A DNA stretch of 64,000 nucleotides. It comes from Bifidobacterium callitrichos DSM 23973. GTDB lineage: Bacteria; Actinomycetota; Actinomycetes; Actinomycetales; Bifidobacteriaceae. Under the pieces are notes generated by a model that saw only the letters and a list, made by a program, of their open reading frames with translations, was not told the origin of the DNA and did not search any database. The DNA is taken from the NCBI RefSeq assembly GCF_000741175.1, contig NZ_JGYS01000007.1, positions 1 to 64,000 on the forward strand. The letters run 5' to 3'. Positions 36,284 through 45,707 of the stretch are shown in pieces; position 1 is the first letter of the stretch; each line of letters starts with the position of its first letter. A program made the position numbers and the translations under genes.

Positions 36284-37279
36284 CTACTGCGCCTCAGGAT
36301 AATCGTTGATGTCGAGATGCGGCAGGTCCTGTGCCGCGGCCTTGCGACGCTCGTAGAGCACGTTGAGGCCCGCGTCCACGTCGCCGCCCATCTTGTTGAG
36401 CTGCGCGCGCAGCGTCTCCATGACCTTCGTCGAATACTCGTCCGCGCCATGCGTGAGATGATCGGCCTTCGCCTGCGCCGTGTTGAGGATCGTGCGCGCC
36501 TTCTGACGCGCCAGCTCGGTGACGTTCTCCTGACCGGCGAGGAACTGCGCCTGCTCGTTGGCCTCCTTGACGATATCGGCGGCACGGCTCTGCGCGGACG
36601 CGACGATCGCGTTCGCCTGCGTCTGCGCGCCCTCCAGTCGACGTTCGGCCTCGCGCATCAGCGCGGAGGCGCGTTCGAGCTGCACCGGGAGCATCTTCTT
36701 GAGCTCGTTCAGGTTGTCGGAGAAGTCGTCGCGGTCGATGCGCACCTGACCGGGGGAGAAGATGCTGCCCTTCGCCTCGTTGAGCGCGGACTCGAGCCGG
36801 TCGATGATGTCGTAGACGGTCGTGAACTCCTCACGGCTCTGGTCCATGTCGTCATCGACGTCGTCGTCGCGCAGATCAGGCAGCGGGAACGGGGACTTGA
36901 GCACGCGCGAATCGTCGCCCGCCTTGTCGTCGGCGTCCGCGCCGGGGGTCGTCGGGCTCGGGGTCGTCGCCGGCATCGTCGCGGACAAGGACGGCGCGGC
37001 CTGGGGCGCGGACTGCGGTGCGGGGGAGACGCCGGCCGCGGCCGCGCGAACGCTGTCGACCGTGTCGTCGCTGGCCGCTTCGGGCGCGCCCGCGATGTCG
37101 GTGAAATCGACCGCCGGCGCGACATAGCCGTTAACGGCGTTGCTTCCGGGCGTACCGGCCGCACCGGTCTGGGCGGCGTTTGCCGCGTTCGCGCCGTCCG
37201 CCGTCCCCGCGGTCAGATCGACGTAGCCTCCGGGTGCTCGCCCGGCTTCGAATAATCGGTGATATCGCTCATCATGCAT
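36284..37279 (-). CDS. SepIVA/DivIVA-like cell division protein
   Basis: A 331-residue protein. The first ~140 residues are Ala/Pro/Gly-rich and disordered. From about 145 ([22 protein letters not shown]) it is a long coiled coil to residue 320, rich in Ala, Glu and Lys, with [22 protein letters not shown] typical of DivIVA-type and ATP-synthase-b-like helices. Position between coaD and yceD matches sepIVA of mycobacteria, a septum protein. The start is doubtful: ATG 37279 overlaps the end of coaD, while a second frame from an adjacent ATG reads [16 protein letters not shown] and then stops. One base change would join that opening to the main frame. Confidence 0.75.
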   Translation of the reverse strand: MHDERYHRLFEAGRAPGGYVDLTAGTADGANAANAAQTGAAGTPGSNAVNGYVAPAVDFTDIAGAPEAASDDTVDSVRAAAAGVSPAPQSAPQAAPSLSATMPATTPSPTTPGADADDKAGDDSRVLKSPFPLPDLRDDDVDDDMDQSREEFTTVYDIIDRLESALNEAKGSIFSPGQVRIDRDDFSDNLNELKKMLPVQLERASALMREAERRLEGAQTQANAIVASAQSRAADIVKEANEQAQFLAGQENVTELARQKARTILNTAQAKADHLTHGADEYSTKVMETLRAQLNKMGGDVDAGLNVLYERRKAAAQDLPHLDINDYPEAQ

Positions 37280-37805
37280 TCCTTTCCGTGGACTGCGCGT
37301 CCGTGGACGGCGCAGACGAAGCCTGCCCGTGCAGCGCCTCGTTCAGCATCGGCACCACGCAGTCGGGCACCATGCCGGTCACGTCGCCGCCGTGACGGGC
37401 CACGTCCTTGACGATCGAACTGGAGATATGCTCAAGCACCGGATCGGCGGGCAGGAACAGCGTCTCCACGCCGCCCAGCTTGCGATTGACGAGCGCCATG
37501 CCGAGCTCGGCCTCATAGTCGCCGTTCTGACGCAGGCCCTTGACGATGACCGACGCGCCGACCTTATTGCAGTAATCGGTGATCAGGCCGTCGGTGGAGG
37601 AGACCACGACGTTCGTGCAGCCATCCTTGGCAAGGGCACGACGGATCACGTCGACACGGGTCTCGGTGGGGAACATCGGCGTCTTGGCGGCGTTCACCGC
37701 CACCACCACATGCACTTCGTCGAAGAAGCGCGCACTGCGTTCGATAACGTCAAGATGTCCGGCGGTCACGGGGTCATAGGAGCCGGGGCACACTGCTTTG
37801 GTCAT
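37272..37805 (-). CDS. coaD: Pantetheine-phosphate adenylyltransferase
   Basis: A 177-residue CoaD, which transfers AMP from ATP to 4'-phosphopantetheine in coenzyme A synthesis. The nucleotidyltransferase motif [18 protein letters not shown] is at the N-terminus, with [29 protein letters not shown] and the [10 protein letters not shown] motif. A Ser/Thr-rich tail ends the protein. The longer frame to 37862 lacks similarity. TAGTCT lies exactly 7 bases before ATG 37805, suggesting a leaderless transcript. Its end overlaps the start of the SepIVA-like gene. Confidence 0.95.
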   Translation of the reverse strand: MTKAVCPGSYDPVTAGHLDVIERSARFFDEVHVVVAVNAAKTPMFPTETRVDVIRRALAKDGCTNVVVSSTDGLITDYCNKVGASVIVKGLRQNGDYEAELGMALVNRKLGGVETLFLPADPVLEHISSSIVKDVARHGGDVTGMVPDCVVPMLNEALHGQASSAPSTDAQSTERNA

Positions 37806-37812
37806 AGGCACT

Positions 37813-37818
37813 AGACTA
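37813..37818 (-). promoter_or_regulatory. -10 box of a probable leaderless coaD transcript
   Basis: TAGTCT on the minus strand lies exactly 7 bases before the coaD ATG (37805). Confidence 0.45.
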
Positions 37819-37942
37819 CCGCGCCCGTGCGCGTGATGCGCCATGATGTGCGCCGGCGTCACGCCGATTCGTCGTCCGTTACCTCAATCGTTTGCACGAA
37901 CACTATGATGGAGTGCAGAACATGCCCTACAAGGAGGTCGTC

Positions 37943-38269
37943 ATGATGATCAACAACGCGCTCGCCGAAGCATCCCTCGACGAATATCTCGACGCCGACA
38001 CGTCCTCGCCGCTGTCCAACCCGGATGCCGAGACCGGCACCGCGGTGCTCGAACGCCCCGAGACCAAGGAGGAGAACAAGCGCGCCGACGATGGCGACGC
38101 CGACCGCTTCGCCCACTACGTCTCGCGTGACCGCATCGCCGAGTCGCAGGCCACCGGCCGCCCGGTCGTCGCCCTGTGCGGCAAGGTCTGGGTCCCCAAG
38201 CACGACCCGTCCAAGTACCCCGTCTGCCCCGACTGCAAACGCATCTACGACGAAATGCGCGGCTGGTGA
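37943..38269 (+). CDS. DUF3039 domain protein
   Basis: A 108-residue protein. The C-terminal half (about residues 62-108) is a DUF3039 domain: DRFAHYVSRDRI, ALCGKVWVPKHDPSKYPVCPDCKRIYDEM, with Cys residues (C, CxxC) that could bind zinc. The N-terminal half is acidic and looks disordered. DUF3039 is confined mainly to Actinobacteria and has no known role. AAGGAGG lies just before two adjacent ATG codons (37943 and 37946). It diverges from coaD. Confidence 0.82.
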   Translation: MMINNALAEASLDEYLDADTSSPLSNPDAETGTAVLERPETKEENKRADDGDADRFAHYVSRDRIAESQATGRPVVALCGKVWVPKHDPSKYPVCPDCKRIYDEMRGW

Positions 38270-38458
38270 TGCGACTGACGCCGGCGCCGGTACGACAGGG
38301 GCGTGTGTCACTGCGATGGGGTTGTTTGAGCAGGTTGCGCAGGAGTCCTTGAGTTGCCGGGCCCGGTAGAGCTGTCCCCCTGTCGTGTCTGTTGCGTCTC
38401 CTGTTCTCCTTGTTCGCCTGCCTCGGGGGATTCAGCGTGAAAAACGCGAGGAATCGTG

Positions 38459-38518
38459 CTGAGTCCCTTGGATCTGCGGGACTCAGGGCCGGAATCGGCC
38501 TTGGCGGCGCTGAGTCCC
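38459..38518. repeat. CTGAGTCCC inverted repeat cluster in a 529-base gap
   Basis: CTGAGTCCC occurs at 38459-38467 and 38510-38518, and its reverse complement GGGACTCAG at 38478-38486. The middle copy can pair with either flank. GGCCGGAATCGGCC (38487-38500) is a further hairpin between them. Nothing else in 38270-38798 is convincingly coding. The cluster lies about 280 bases before the lipoprotein gene. Confidence 0.55.
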
Positions 38519-38798
38519 ACGCGGACTGCCGAAACAGACCATAGGAGAGCGCGCAAATCGACGGAATTTGGAATCAAGTAAATGGAATGCCTCTCCCTAA
38601 GGCCCAACGGCAAACAACCACCCACGAAAACAGCAATAGCGACATACATGATGAGTGTTTGATGAACGGATTCGTGTAGTCACGGCGATGACGCATGCCG
38701 TTGCCGTTCCATGGTCCATGCCGTAATGTGAAGCTATGCGACCATCCAATGGATGGATGGTGTAGCGCTTACCGGCGACAGCGGCGAAGGAGACGACC

Positions 38799-39497
38799 AT
38801 GGCACGGTATCATCTGAGCTCTCGACTGCGTCGTACGACGATCGTCGCGTGTGCGACGCTCATTGTGATCATGACGCTGGCATCATGCGCCTCGAATCCT
38901 CTCGCCTCGGGCGGAGGCGGAGGGAACGGCGGTACCGGATCGAACAGCGAACCGACGTTCACCGGGGCGCATGCGGAGGACTATTCGTGGGCGTACGATC
39001 GGGCGAAGCGCGACGGTAGCGAGTTCGCGGTTCAGGCGCTCTCCGACGGCAAGCTCGCCGAGGCGGAGGTCCAGGAGGCGGCGGACCGCTATGTCTCCTG
39101 CATGACGGACAAGGGATACACCGCCACCATGTCCATCGATGGAACCAGCACCATCTATCACCCTGATCAGACCACCGATCAGGCATGGGCCGACCGCATG
39201 CATCGCGATACCGACACGTGCGAGAAGGAGTCCGGCATCGACTATCTTGCGGGCTTGCTGCTGATGGACAAAACCAATCCGGACGGCAAGAACGACATAT
39301 CGATGATCATCGACTGCATGCGCCGGCACGACGTCGTCGACAACTCGATGACCGATGCGCAGATCGAGGCGGAGCTCAACGCCACCAGTCCGGACACCTA
39401 CTTCAGCAGGATCCCCCTCGACATGGCCGACCCCAACTACGATGCGAACAAGGCCAAATGGTCGCAGGAGTGCCGCGTCAATCCGCGCGAGCTCTAG
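38799..39497 (+). CDS. Lipoprotein of unknown function
   Basis: A 232-residue exported lipoprotein. The signal peptide has Arg residues (SSRLRRTT), a hydrophobic core (IVACATLIVIMTL) and lipobox LASC. A Gly/Ser/Asn tether follows. The mature domain has five Cys (YVSCMTDKGY, DTCEKES, IIDCMRRH, SQECRVN) and repeats of the form of a short helical domain. I do not recognise the family, although similar small Cys-containing lipoproteins are common in Bifidobacterium. AAGGAGACGACC sets the start. It is monocistronic, flanked by long intergenic regions. Confidence 0.75.
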   Translation: MARYHLSSRLRRTTIVACATLIVIMTLASCASNPLASGGGGGNGGTGSNSEPTFTGAHAEDYSWAYDRAKRDGSEFAVQALSDGKLAEAEVQEAADRYVSCMTDKGYTATMSIDGTSTIYHPDQTTDQAWADRMHRDTDTCEKESGIDYLAGLLLMDKTNPDGKNDISMIIDCMRRHDVVDNSMTDAQIEAELNATSPDTYFSRIPLDMADPNYDANKAKWSQECRVNPREL

Positions 39498-39548
39498 CTT
39501 TAGCACCCTGCGCATAATCCTGTTTCCTGGTGGCGATTGGGTCCTTTG

Positions 39549-39661
39549 CGTTCGATCCTGTAGGATCCGGCGTTATGGGGGCTTGCGTGGTCGGGAAAAC
39601 GTTCGATCCCGTAGGATCCGATACGGCGATCGGGGTGGATCGGGGTGAGACGCGTGAGGAG
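39549..39661. repeat. Two ~51-bp tandem units with GATCC hairpins
   Basis: GTTCGATCCTGTAGGATCC (39550-39568) and GTTCGATCCCGTAGGATCC (39601-39619) are 51 bases apart and each forms a GATCC/GGATC hairpin. The spacer includes TTATGGGGGC and GGTCGGGAAAAC. The same units, four of them, precede the second copy of the 255-bp element at 57395-57600. No coding potential. Confidence 0.75.
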
Positions 39662-39916
39662 TCTGCCACTCAGTGCATGTCAATCGGTTGACGTTCGTTG
39701 AGTGGCAGAAAACCGTGCCACTCAACGCGATTTCGGTGTTTTTTCACGTTGAGTGGCAGACACATCGGGAGCAGGGGTGGCCCTTGCGATATTGGCTATT
39801 GCAGAATCGTTGGAAAATGACCCTTTTGACAGCATGTCAAAAAGGTGGCGAGACGGGAATCACGTATCGTCGTGCCACTCAACGCCAAAATCGCCGAAAA
39901 TTGCGTTGAGTGGCAC
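39662..39916. repeat. 255-bp structured intergenic element, copy A
   Basis: The element starts TCTGCCACTCA and ends GTTGAGTGGCAC. Arms of the TGCCACTCAACG type alternate in orientation and form three hairpins: 39662-39672 with 39699-39709, 39716-39727 with 39747-39758, and 39872-39885 with 39903-39916. TTTTGAC (39824-39830) pairs with GTCAAAA (39836-39842). Copy B at 57625-57879 has the same length and about 85% identity by hand count (37 differences), including compensating changes in hairpins two and three. No credible ORF. Confidence 0.85.
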
Positions 39917-40060
39917 GGATAAGTGACATGACTGGGACATGACTGGACTGGCGCGGTTGAGATGGAACAATTGAGCGGCACAGCTGAGTGAAAGTTGACC
40001 TCGATGCAAAATGGCTGGCTTCGTCTCCAAGGTGAGGGGTTCCGGTGTGTGGGGTGGGGC

Positions 40061-40120
40061 GGGTGAGGAGTTCTTGGGTGAAGACTCCCGGGGTGAAGAG
40101 GTCCGGGGCGAAGGGATTCG
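40061..40120. repeat. Four 15-bp tandem repeats
   Basis: GGGTGAGGAGTTCTT, GGGTGAAGACTCCCG, GGGTGAAGAGGTCCG and GGGCGAAGGGATTCG lie head to tail with no gap. They are in the non-coding stretch after the 255-bp element and just beyond the MerR-type gene stop. Together with the 255-bp element and GACATGACTGG twice near 39926-39945 they account for 39498-40155. Confidence 0.7.
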
Positions 40121-40155
40121 GTGCGGGGAGGAGGCTCGCGCCGGATGTTGGACCG

Positions 40156-40752
40156 TCAGCAGTCGATCGAGTATTTGCGGGTCTTGTAGTACTTCCAGTC
40201 CGGCAGGGGGCGGTGCTCGTCGAGCGAGCGCTTGATGTCGCCGTAGAAGTGCAGCTTGCGCTGCACGTGCAATGCGGCCTCGTTGAGCGCGCGTCGCTGC
40301 TCGTCGAGCGCCTCGCGACGCGACTCGAGCAGTTCGAGGATCTCGTCGATGTGCTCGGGCTCGTTGCTTTCGTAGAGGAAGAACTTCTTGAGATCCCCGA
40401 TCGTCATGCCCGCGTTCTTGAAGCAGCAGATCGCGCGCAATCGATTGATGTGGCATTCCTCGTATTCGCGCTGCCCGCTCGCGTTGCGCCTGACGTTCGT
40501 CAGCAGTCCCTGATCCTCGTAGTACCTCAGTGCCGAGGGCTCCATATGGAACTGTCGCGCCACCTCGCGGATCGTGTAGGTCCGCGGCTCGGCTGACGTT
40601 TGCCCCGCCTCCGCCACTTTGCCGTTCTCGGCCGCCTTGGTCGTCTCAGCCCCGGCAGATATGGCAGTTCCGTTCTTGATCTTCCCGGCAGTCCCGCTCT
40701 CGGCAGCCACGGCCCCGACCTTTTCGACCGATCCGTCGATGTCGTTCATCAT
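40156..40752 (-). CDS. MerR-family transcriptional regulator
   Basis: A 198-residue MerR-type regulator. A polar, Ala/Glu/Lys-rich N-terminal extension of about 55 residues precedes the winged helix: YTIREVARQFHMEPSALRYYEDQGLL, then RRNASGQREYEECHINRLRAICC and FKNAGMTIGDLKKF. A dimerisation coiled coil (LELLESRREALDEQRRALNEAA) ends the protein. There are no conserved metal-binding Cys in the effector end, so the aldehyde/stress branch is more likely than a metal sensor. It diverges from an aldo/keto reductase across a MerR-type promoter with a 19-bp spacer. Confidence 0.88.
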   Translation of the reverse strand: MMNDIDGSVEKVGAVAAESGTAGKIKNGTAISAGAETTKAAENGKVAEAGQTSAEPRTYTIREVARQFHMEPSALRYYEDQGLLTNVRRNASGQREYEECHINRLRAICCFKNAGMTIGDLKKFFLYESNEPEHIDEILELLESRREALDEQRRALNEAALHVQRKLHFYGDIKRSLDEHRPLPDWKYYKTRKYSIDC

Positions 40753-40823
40753 TGTGCATCCGTCCCTTTCTCGCGGCATTGCCCTTGGCATCGCATGCGA
40801 CACGCCGCCCGATCGCGGCGCAC

Positions 40824-40854
40824 TTGCATTCAAGCTTACTTGAACTGTGATGAT
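40824..40854 (+). promoter_or_regulatory. MerR-type promoter with 19-bp spacer and operator dyad
   Basis: TTGCAT (40824-40829) and GATGAT (40849-40854) are 19 bases apart, the overlong spacing that MerR proteins correct by twisting DNA. Between them TTCAAG (40829-40834) and CTTGAA (40839-40844) form the operator dyad. It points at the aldo/keto reductase gene. The 5' leader downstream contains GCATCGAT/ATCGATGC around 40953-40973. Confidence 0.6.
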
Positions 40855-41018
40855 GATTGCGCAACCACATGCGGGACCCGCAGGAAGGAATCCTGACCAA
40901 AGGAAAACCAAAGGAAGAGGGAGAACGGTGCGGGCCCCACATGAATCAGACCGGCATCGATCTGCAATCGATGCGGGACTCGATTCGTAAGTGAATCGAC
41001 CTGAAGGAGAACAACAGG

Positions 41019-42029
<1,011 letters not shown>

Positions 42030-42060
42030 ACACCGCGGCGGCAGCCGCGAAGGATCCCGG

Positions 42061-42086
42061 CCGAAGTCACAGAACAGTGACTTCGG
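42061..42086. terminator. Hairpin shared by the ends of the reductase gene and pncB
   Basis: CCGAAGTCAC (42061-42070) pairs with GTGACTTCGG (42077-42086). It overlaps the last codons of pncB and lies 32 bases after the convergent reductase stop. Confidence 0.6.
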
Positions 42087-43386
42087 TGGGGATCACCGGG
42101 TCGCCGCGCATGAGGCTCTGCGCCGCGATCGGCAGCTCGGCAAGCGCCTTCGCACGGTAGTCGTGCGCGCGCTGGATCGCGTCGTGGCCCTGCCACTCAT
42201 GGTTGATCTCGCCGTGATCGACGAAGTCGACCATGAGATCCTTCCAACCCTCCTCCGGGCGGAACGCGGCGAGCTTGTCCTCCGAACCGGAGATCACGTG
42301 CTCCACGTCGGCCAGACCGTACTCGTACGAGCGGTAGGCGACCTTGCGGCCCGGCACGGTGGCCTTGTCCTTCGACTTCTTCATGACCGGGACCATCACG
42401 CCGTCCGCGCCCTCGCGCTCGGTGAGCTTGTACACCATCGCGCACGTGGGGGCGCCCGAGCCGGTGACGAGCATCGTGCCCACGCCGTACGAGTCGACCG
42501 GCGCGGTCTGCAGCGCGGCGAGCGCGTACTCGTCGAGATCGTTGGTGACGGTGATGCGCGTGTTCGTCGCGCCGAGCGCGTCGAGCTGGTTGCGCACGCG
42601 CTGCGCCATGAGCGCGAGATCGCCCGAATCGATGCGCACGCCGCCGAGCTCCGGTCCGGCGACCTCGACCGCGGTCTTCACGGCCTCTTCGATGTTGTAC
42701 GTGTCGACGAGCAGCGTCGTGTTCCTTCCCAACGCGGCGATCTGCGATTCGAACGCCTGACGCTCGCTGTCGTGCACGAGCGTGAAGCAGTGCGCGGCCG
42801 TGCCGATCGCCTTGAGGCCGTACATCTGCGCGGCGAGCAGGTTCGCGGTGCCCTGGAATCCGCCGACGACCGCGGCACGTGCTGCCGCGACGGCCGACCA
42901 CTCGTTCGTGCGGCGTCCGCCCATGTCCATGCAGGGGCGGTCCTTCGCCGCAGAGGCCATGCGGGAGGCGGCCGAGGCGACCGCGGAATCATAGTTCAGC
43001 ACGGACAGGATGAGCGTCTCGAGCAGCGTGCATTCGCCGAACGTGCCCTCGACCTCGAGGATCGGCGAGTTCGGGAAGAACATCTCGCCCTCGCGGTAGC
43101 CCTTGATCGTGCCGGAGAAGTGGAAGCTCTCCAGCCACTTGATCGTCTCGGGGCTCACGACCTTGCGGTCGGCGAGGAACTTGAGATCCTCGTCGTCGAG
43201 GTGGAAGCGCTCGAGCTCGTCGAGGATGCGCTCGGTGCCGGCGACCACGCCGTAGCGCCGGCCGATCGGCAGATGGCGGGTGAACACCTCGAAGACGCAT
43301 TTGCGGTCCGCGGTGCCGTCCTTCAGACATGCGTCGAGCATCGTGTATTCGTACATGTCGGTCATCAGCGCCGGTGAATAGTCCAT
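42067..43386 (-). CDS. pncB: Nicotinate phosphoribosyltransferase
   Basis: A 439-residue enzyme that forms nicotinate mononucleotide from nicotinate, PRPP and ATP in NAD salvage. ALMTDMYEYTMLDACL opens the protein. The His near VFEVFTRHLP, GGRRTNEWSAVAAARAAVVGGFQGTAN and LLVDTYNIEEAVKTA belong to the active site and phosphoribosyl-binding region, and GVRIDSGDLALMAQRVR is typical. The frame continues upstream over the next gene but only ATG 43386, with GGGGAGCGATCAC before it, matches the family. It diverges from the Pr6Pr gene. Confidence 0.94.
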   Translation of the reverse strand: MDYSPALMTDMYEYTMLDACLKDGTADRKCVFEVFTRHLPIGRRYGVVAGTERILDELERFHLDDEDLKFLADRKVVSPETIKWLESFHFSGTIKGYREGEMFFPNSPILEVEGTFGECTLLETLILSVLNYDSAVASAASRMASAAKDRPCMDMGGRRTNEWSAVAAARAAVVGGFQGTANLLAAQMYGLKAIGTAAHCFTLVHDSERQAFESQIAALGRNTTLLVDTYNIEEAVKTAVEVAGPELGGVRIDSGDLALMAQRVRNQLDALGATNTRITVTNDLDEYALAALQTAPVDSYGVGTMLVTGSGAPTCAMVYKLTEREGADGVMVPVMKKSKDKATVPGRKVAYRSYEYGLADVEHVISGSEDKLAAFRPEEGWKDLMVDFVDHGEINHEWQGHDAIQRAHDYRAKALAELPIAAQSLMRGDPVIPTEVTVL

Positions 43387-43463
43387 GTGATCGCTCCCCT
43401 GGGTTTGGATGCTTCGCTGTGATTTCGCTGGGCAACAGCCTACTCCGATTCGCATGCTCCGCC

Positions 43464-43469
43464 TAGACT
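43464..43469 (+). promoter_or_regulatory. -10 box of a probable leaderless Pr6Pr transcript
   Basis: TAGACT lies exactly 7 bases before ATG 43477. A GTG at 43471 is in frame but too close to the box. Confidence 0.5.
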
Positions 43470-43476
43470 GGTGACC

Positions 43477-44103
43477 ATGAGATTCATCGCCGGACTGTGG
43501 CGGCTCGCGATCGCCGCCATGTGCTTCGTCGGCACCTACGAGGCGTGGCACAAGCCTGAATATTGGACCTATTTCACCTTCCAGACCGGATTCGTGCTCG
43601 GCTTCGTGATGCTGTGGGCGGGCGCCGCCACGATCCTCAAGGGCATCGAGCCGCCCGCATGGCTCAAGGGCTGCGTGACGCTCTACGCGATCGTCACCGC
43701 TCTCGTCGCGTTCCTGCTCATGCCGCCCGACGACCCGGCGTACGTGCCGGCCGTGCTCGGCCTCATGACGAACACGTGGCTGCATCGGGTCGCCCCGATC
43801 ATGGCGGGCATCGACTTCCTGATCTTCGACCAGCATCGCCGCTTCGAATGGCACTACATGTTCACGTGGCTCGCCTATTTCCCGCTTTATCTGGCGTTCG
43901 TGCTCGTGCGCGCGGCGCTGCTCCCCACCTCCGGCCCGGCAGCCGGCGGCAACCCGTACCCGTACCAGTTCATCGACCTGAAGGCCCTCGGATGGGCGCA
44001 GTTCGGCATCAACTGCGGCAAACTCGCGCTGGGGTTCCTCGCCCTGAGCCTGATCCTGTTCGTCATCGACCGGATCCTGCCGCCCAAACCGCTGGTGGGG
44101 TAG
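43477..44103 (+). CDS. Pr6Pr family membrane protein
   Basis: A 208-residue integral membrane protein with six predicted helices and conserved polar residues ([40 protein letters not shown]). This is the bacterial Pr6Pr family, related in fold to the eukaryotic FAR-17a/AIG1 proteins, some of which are serine or threonine hydrolases of lipids. No function is known in bacteria. No ribosome site is present; the -10-like TAGACT 7 bases upstream favours ATG 43477. The RNase PH gene follows 52 bases later with its own leaderless-type start. Confidence 0.82.
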   Translation: MRFIAGLWRLAIAAMCFVGTYEAWHKPEYWTYFTFQTGFVLGFVMLWAGAATILKGIEPPAWLKGCVTLYAIVTALVAFLLMPPDDPAYVPAVLGLMTNTWLHRVAPIMAGIDFLIFDQHRRFEWHYMFTWLAYFPLYLAFVLVRAALLPTSGPAAGGNPYPYQFIDLKALGWAQFGINCGKLALGFLALSLILFVIDRILPPKPLVG

Positions 44104-44142
44104 GCGATGCGAGGGGATGGTCCGATCCGACCGCACAGGGCG

Positions 44143-44148
44143 TAAGCT
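44143..44148 (+). promoter_or_regulatory. -10 box of a probable leaderless rph transcript
   Basis: TAAGCT lies exactly 7 bases before ATG 44156, the same box and spacing as at the HAD gene (3121-3126). Confidence 0.5.
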
Positions 44149-44155
44149 GGGACGC

Positions 44156-44920
44156 ATGGTTGAAATCACAGATATGCTGGGCAACAGCTCCATCACCCGT
44201 CAGGACGGACGTAAGGTCGACGAACTGCGTCCCGTGAGGATCACCCGCCACTTCACCGATGCGCCGGAGGGCTCCGTGCTCATCGAATGCGGCAACACGC
44301 GCGTCATGTGCACCGCCACGTTCACGCCCACCGTGCCGCGCTGGCGCAAGGACTCCGGCCTCGGCTGGGTCACCGCCGAATACTCGATGCTGCCGCGCGC
44401 CACGAAGGAGCGCACCCCGCGCGAATCGGTCGCCGGCAAGATCGGCGGCCGCACGCACGAGATCAGCCGCCTGATCGGCCGGTGCCTGAGGGGCGTCATC
44501 GACATGCAGGCCCTCGGCGAGAACCAGATCCAGCTCGACTGCGACGTGCTGCAGGCCGACGGCGGCACGCGCACCGCGTCCGTCACCGGCGCGTTCGTCG
44601 CCCTCGTCGACGCGGTCAACTGGGCCGAACGCAACCACCACATCAAGTCCGCCGACAAGGTGATCAAGGACTACGTGTCCGCCGTGTCCGTGGGCGTGAT
44701 CAACGGCACGCCGATGCTTGACCTGCCGTACGTCGAGGACAGCCAGGCGATGACCGACATGAACGTCGCGATGACCGGCTCCGGCAACTTCATCGAGATC
44801 CAGGGCACCGCCGAACACCGCCCGTTCAACCGCGCCGAGCTGAACACGCTGCTCGACTTGGCGCAGAAGGGCAACGAGGAGCTGCAGGCCGCACAGCGCG
44901 CCGCGCTCGCCCTCGACTGA
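44156..44920 (+). CDS. rph: Ribonuclease PH
   Basis: A 254-residue phosphorolytic exoribonuclease that trims tRNA 3' ends. [17 protein letters not shown] is near the N-terminus, with [31 protein letters not shown] and the active region [18 protein letters not shown] followed by [21 protein letters not shown]. The start at 44156 is set by family length and a leaderless-type TAAGCT box; the upstream frame to 44117 is unsupported. The rdgB gene follows 40 bases later, a common pairing. Confidence 0.96.
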   Translation: MVEITDMLGNSSITRQDGRKVDELRPVRITRHFTDAPEGSVLIECGNTRVMCTATFTPTVPRWRKDSGLGWVTAEYSMLPRATKERTPRESVAGKIGGRTHEISRLIGRCLRGVIDMQALGENQIQLDCDVLQADGGTRTASVTGAFVALVDAVNWAERNHHIKSADKVIKDYVSAVSVGVINGTPMLDLPYVEDSQAMTDMNVAMTGSGNFIEIQGTAEHRPFNRAELNTLLDLAQKGNEELQAAQRAALALD

Positions 44921-44960
44921 TTTCCGACTGATTCCCTGATCGAAAGGACCGTCCATCCCC

Positions 44961-45683
44961 ATGAAACTCGTAGTCGCCACGCACAACGAAGGCAAGCTCG
45001 TCGAGATCCGACGCATCCTCGAGGAGGATCTCGGCGCCGACGCCGCGAAGGTGGAGCTCGTCTCCGCCGGATCGCTCCACCTGCCCGACCCGGTCGAGAC
45101 CGGCGTCACCTTTGATGAGAACGCGCTCTTGAAGGCGCGCGACGTCGCCCGCCGCACCGGACTACCGGCCATCGCCGACGACTCCGGTCTGATCGTCGAC
45201 GTGATGGGCGCCGCCCCCGGCATCCTCTCCGCCCGCTGGGCCGGCGCGCACGGCCACGACAAGGCCAACAACGCGCTGCTGCTCGCCCAGATCGAGGACA
45301 TCCCCGACGACAAACGCACCGCGCGGTTCCGCTGCGCCGCCGCGCTCGTCGTCCCCGGCGACGAGATCGACTCGACCGCCGGCGACACGCTCGCCGCGGG
45401 ATCCGACGCCGCGCTCGCCGCGCATCACGTCATCATCTCCGAGACGGTCGAGACGGGGGAGATGCCCGGCCGCATCATCCGTAAGGAGCGCGGCGAACAC
45501 GGCTTCGGCTACGATCCGATCTTCGTGCCGGACGACCAGCCCGGCCGCACCAGCGAGGAGCCCGAGTACGAGGGCGAGCCGCTCACCAGCGCCGAGATGA
45601 CCCCGGCCGAGAAGAACGCGATCTCCCACAGGGGCAAGGCCCTGAAGGCCCTGGTCCCTGCCATCGAGGCCATCCTCGACTAG
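44961..45683 (+). CDS. rdgB: XTP/dITP diphosphatase (RdgB/HAM1)
   Basis: A 240-residue house-cleaning pyrophosphatase that removes non-canonical purine nucleotides. KLVVATHNEGKLVEIRRIL opens the protein, TFDENALLKARDVA and ADDSGLIVDVMGAAPGILSARWAG form the active site, and FGYDPIFVPD with ISHRGKALKAL closes it. Two insertions lengthen it beyond the usual ~200: residues about 130-155 (STAGDTLAAGSDAALAAHH) and about 190-210. GAAAGGACCGTCC is the ribosome site. Co-oriented with rph. Confidence 0.94.
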   Translation: MKLVVATHNEGKLVEIRRILEEDLGADAAKVELVSAGSLHLPDPVETGVTFDENALLKARDVARRTGLPAIADDSGLIVDVMGAAPGILSARWAGAHGHDKANNALLLAQIEDIPDDKRTARFRCAAALVVPGDEIDSTAGDTLAAGSDAALAAHHVIISETVETGEMPGRIIRKERGEHGFGYDPIFVPDDQPGRTSEEPEYEGEPLTSAEMTPAEKNAISHRGKALKALVPAIEAILD

Positions 45684-45707
45684 CGGAGCCGCGCAATCGC
45701 GCCGGAA

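Noticed and set aside
38308-38649. A 113-codon minus-strand open frame in the 38.3-38.8 kb gap
   Set aside because: No recognisable domain and no ribosome site, and it covers the CTGAGTCCC hairpin cluster.
39860-40456. A 198-codon minus-strand open frame overlapping the MerR-type gene
   Set aside because: It runs in another frame of the regulator gene and through 15-bp tandem repeats and the 255-bp element; the amino acid content is that of an antisense GC-rich frame.
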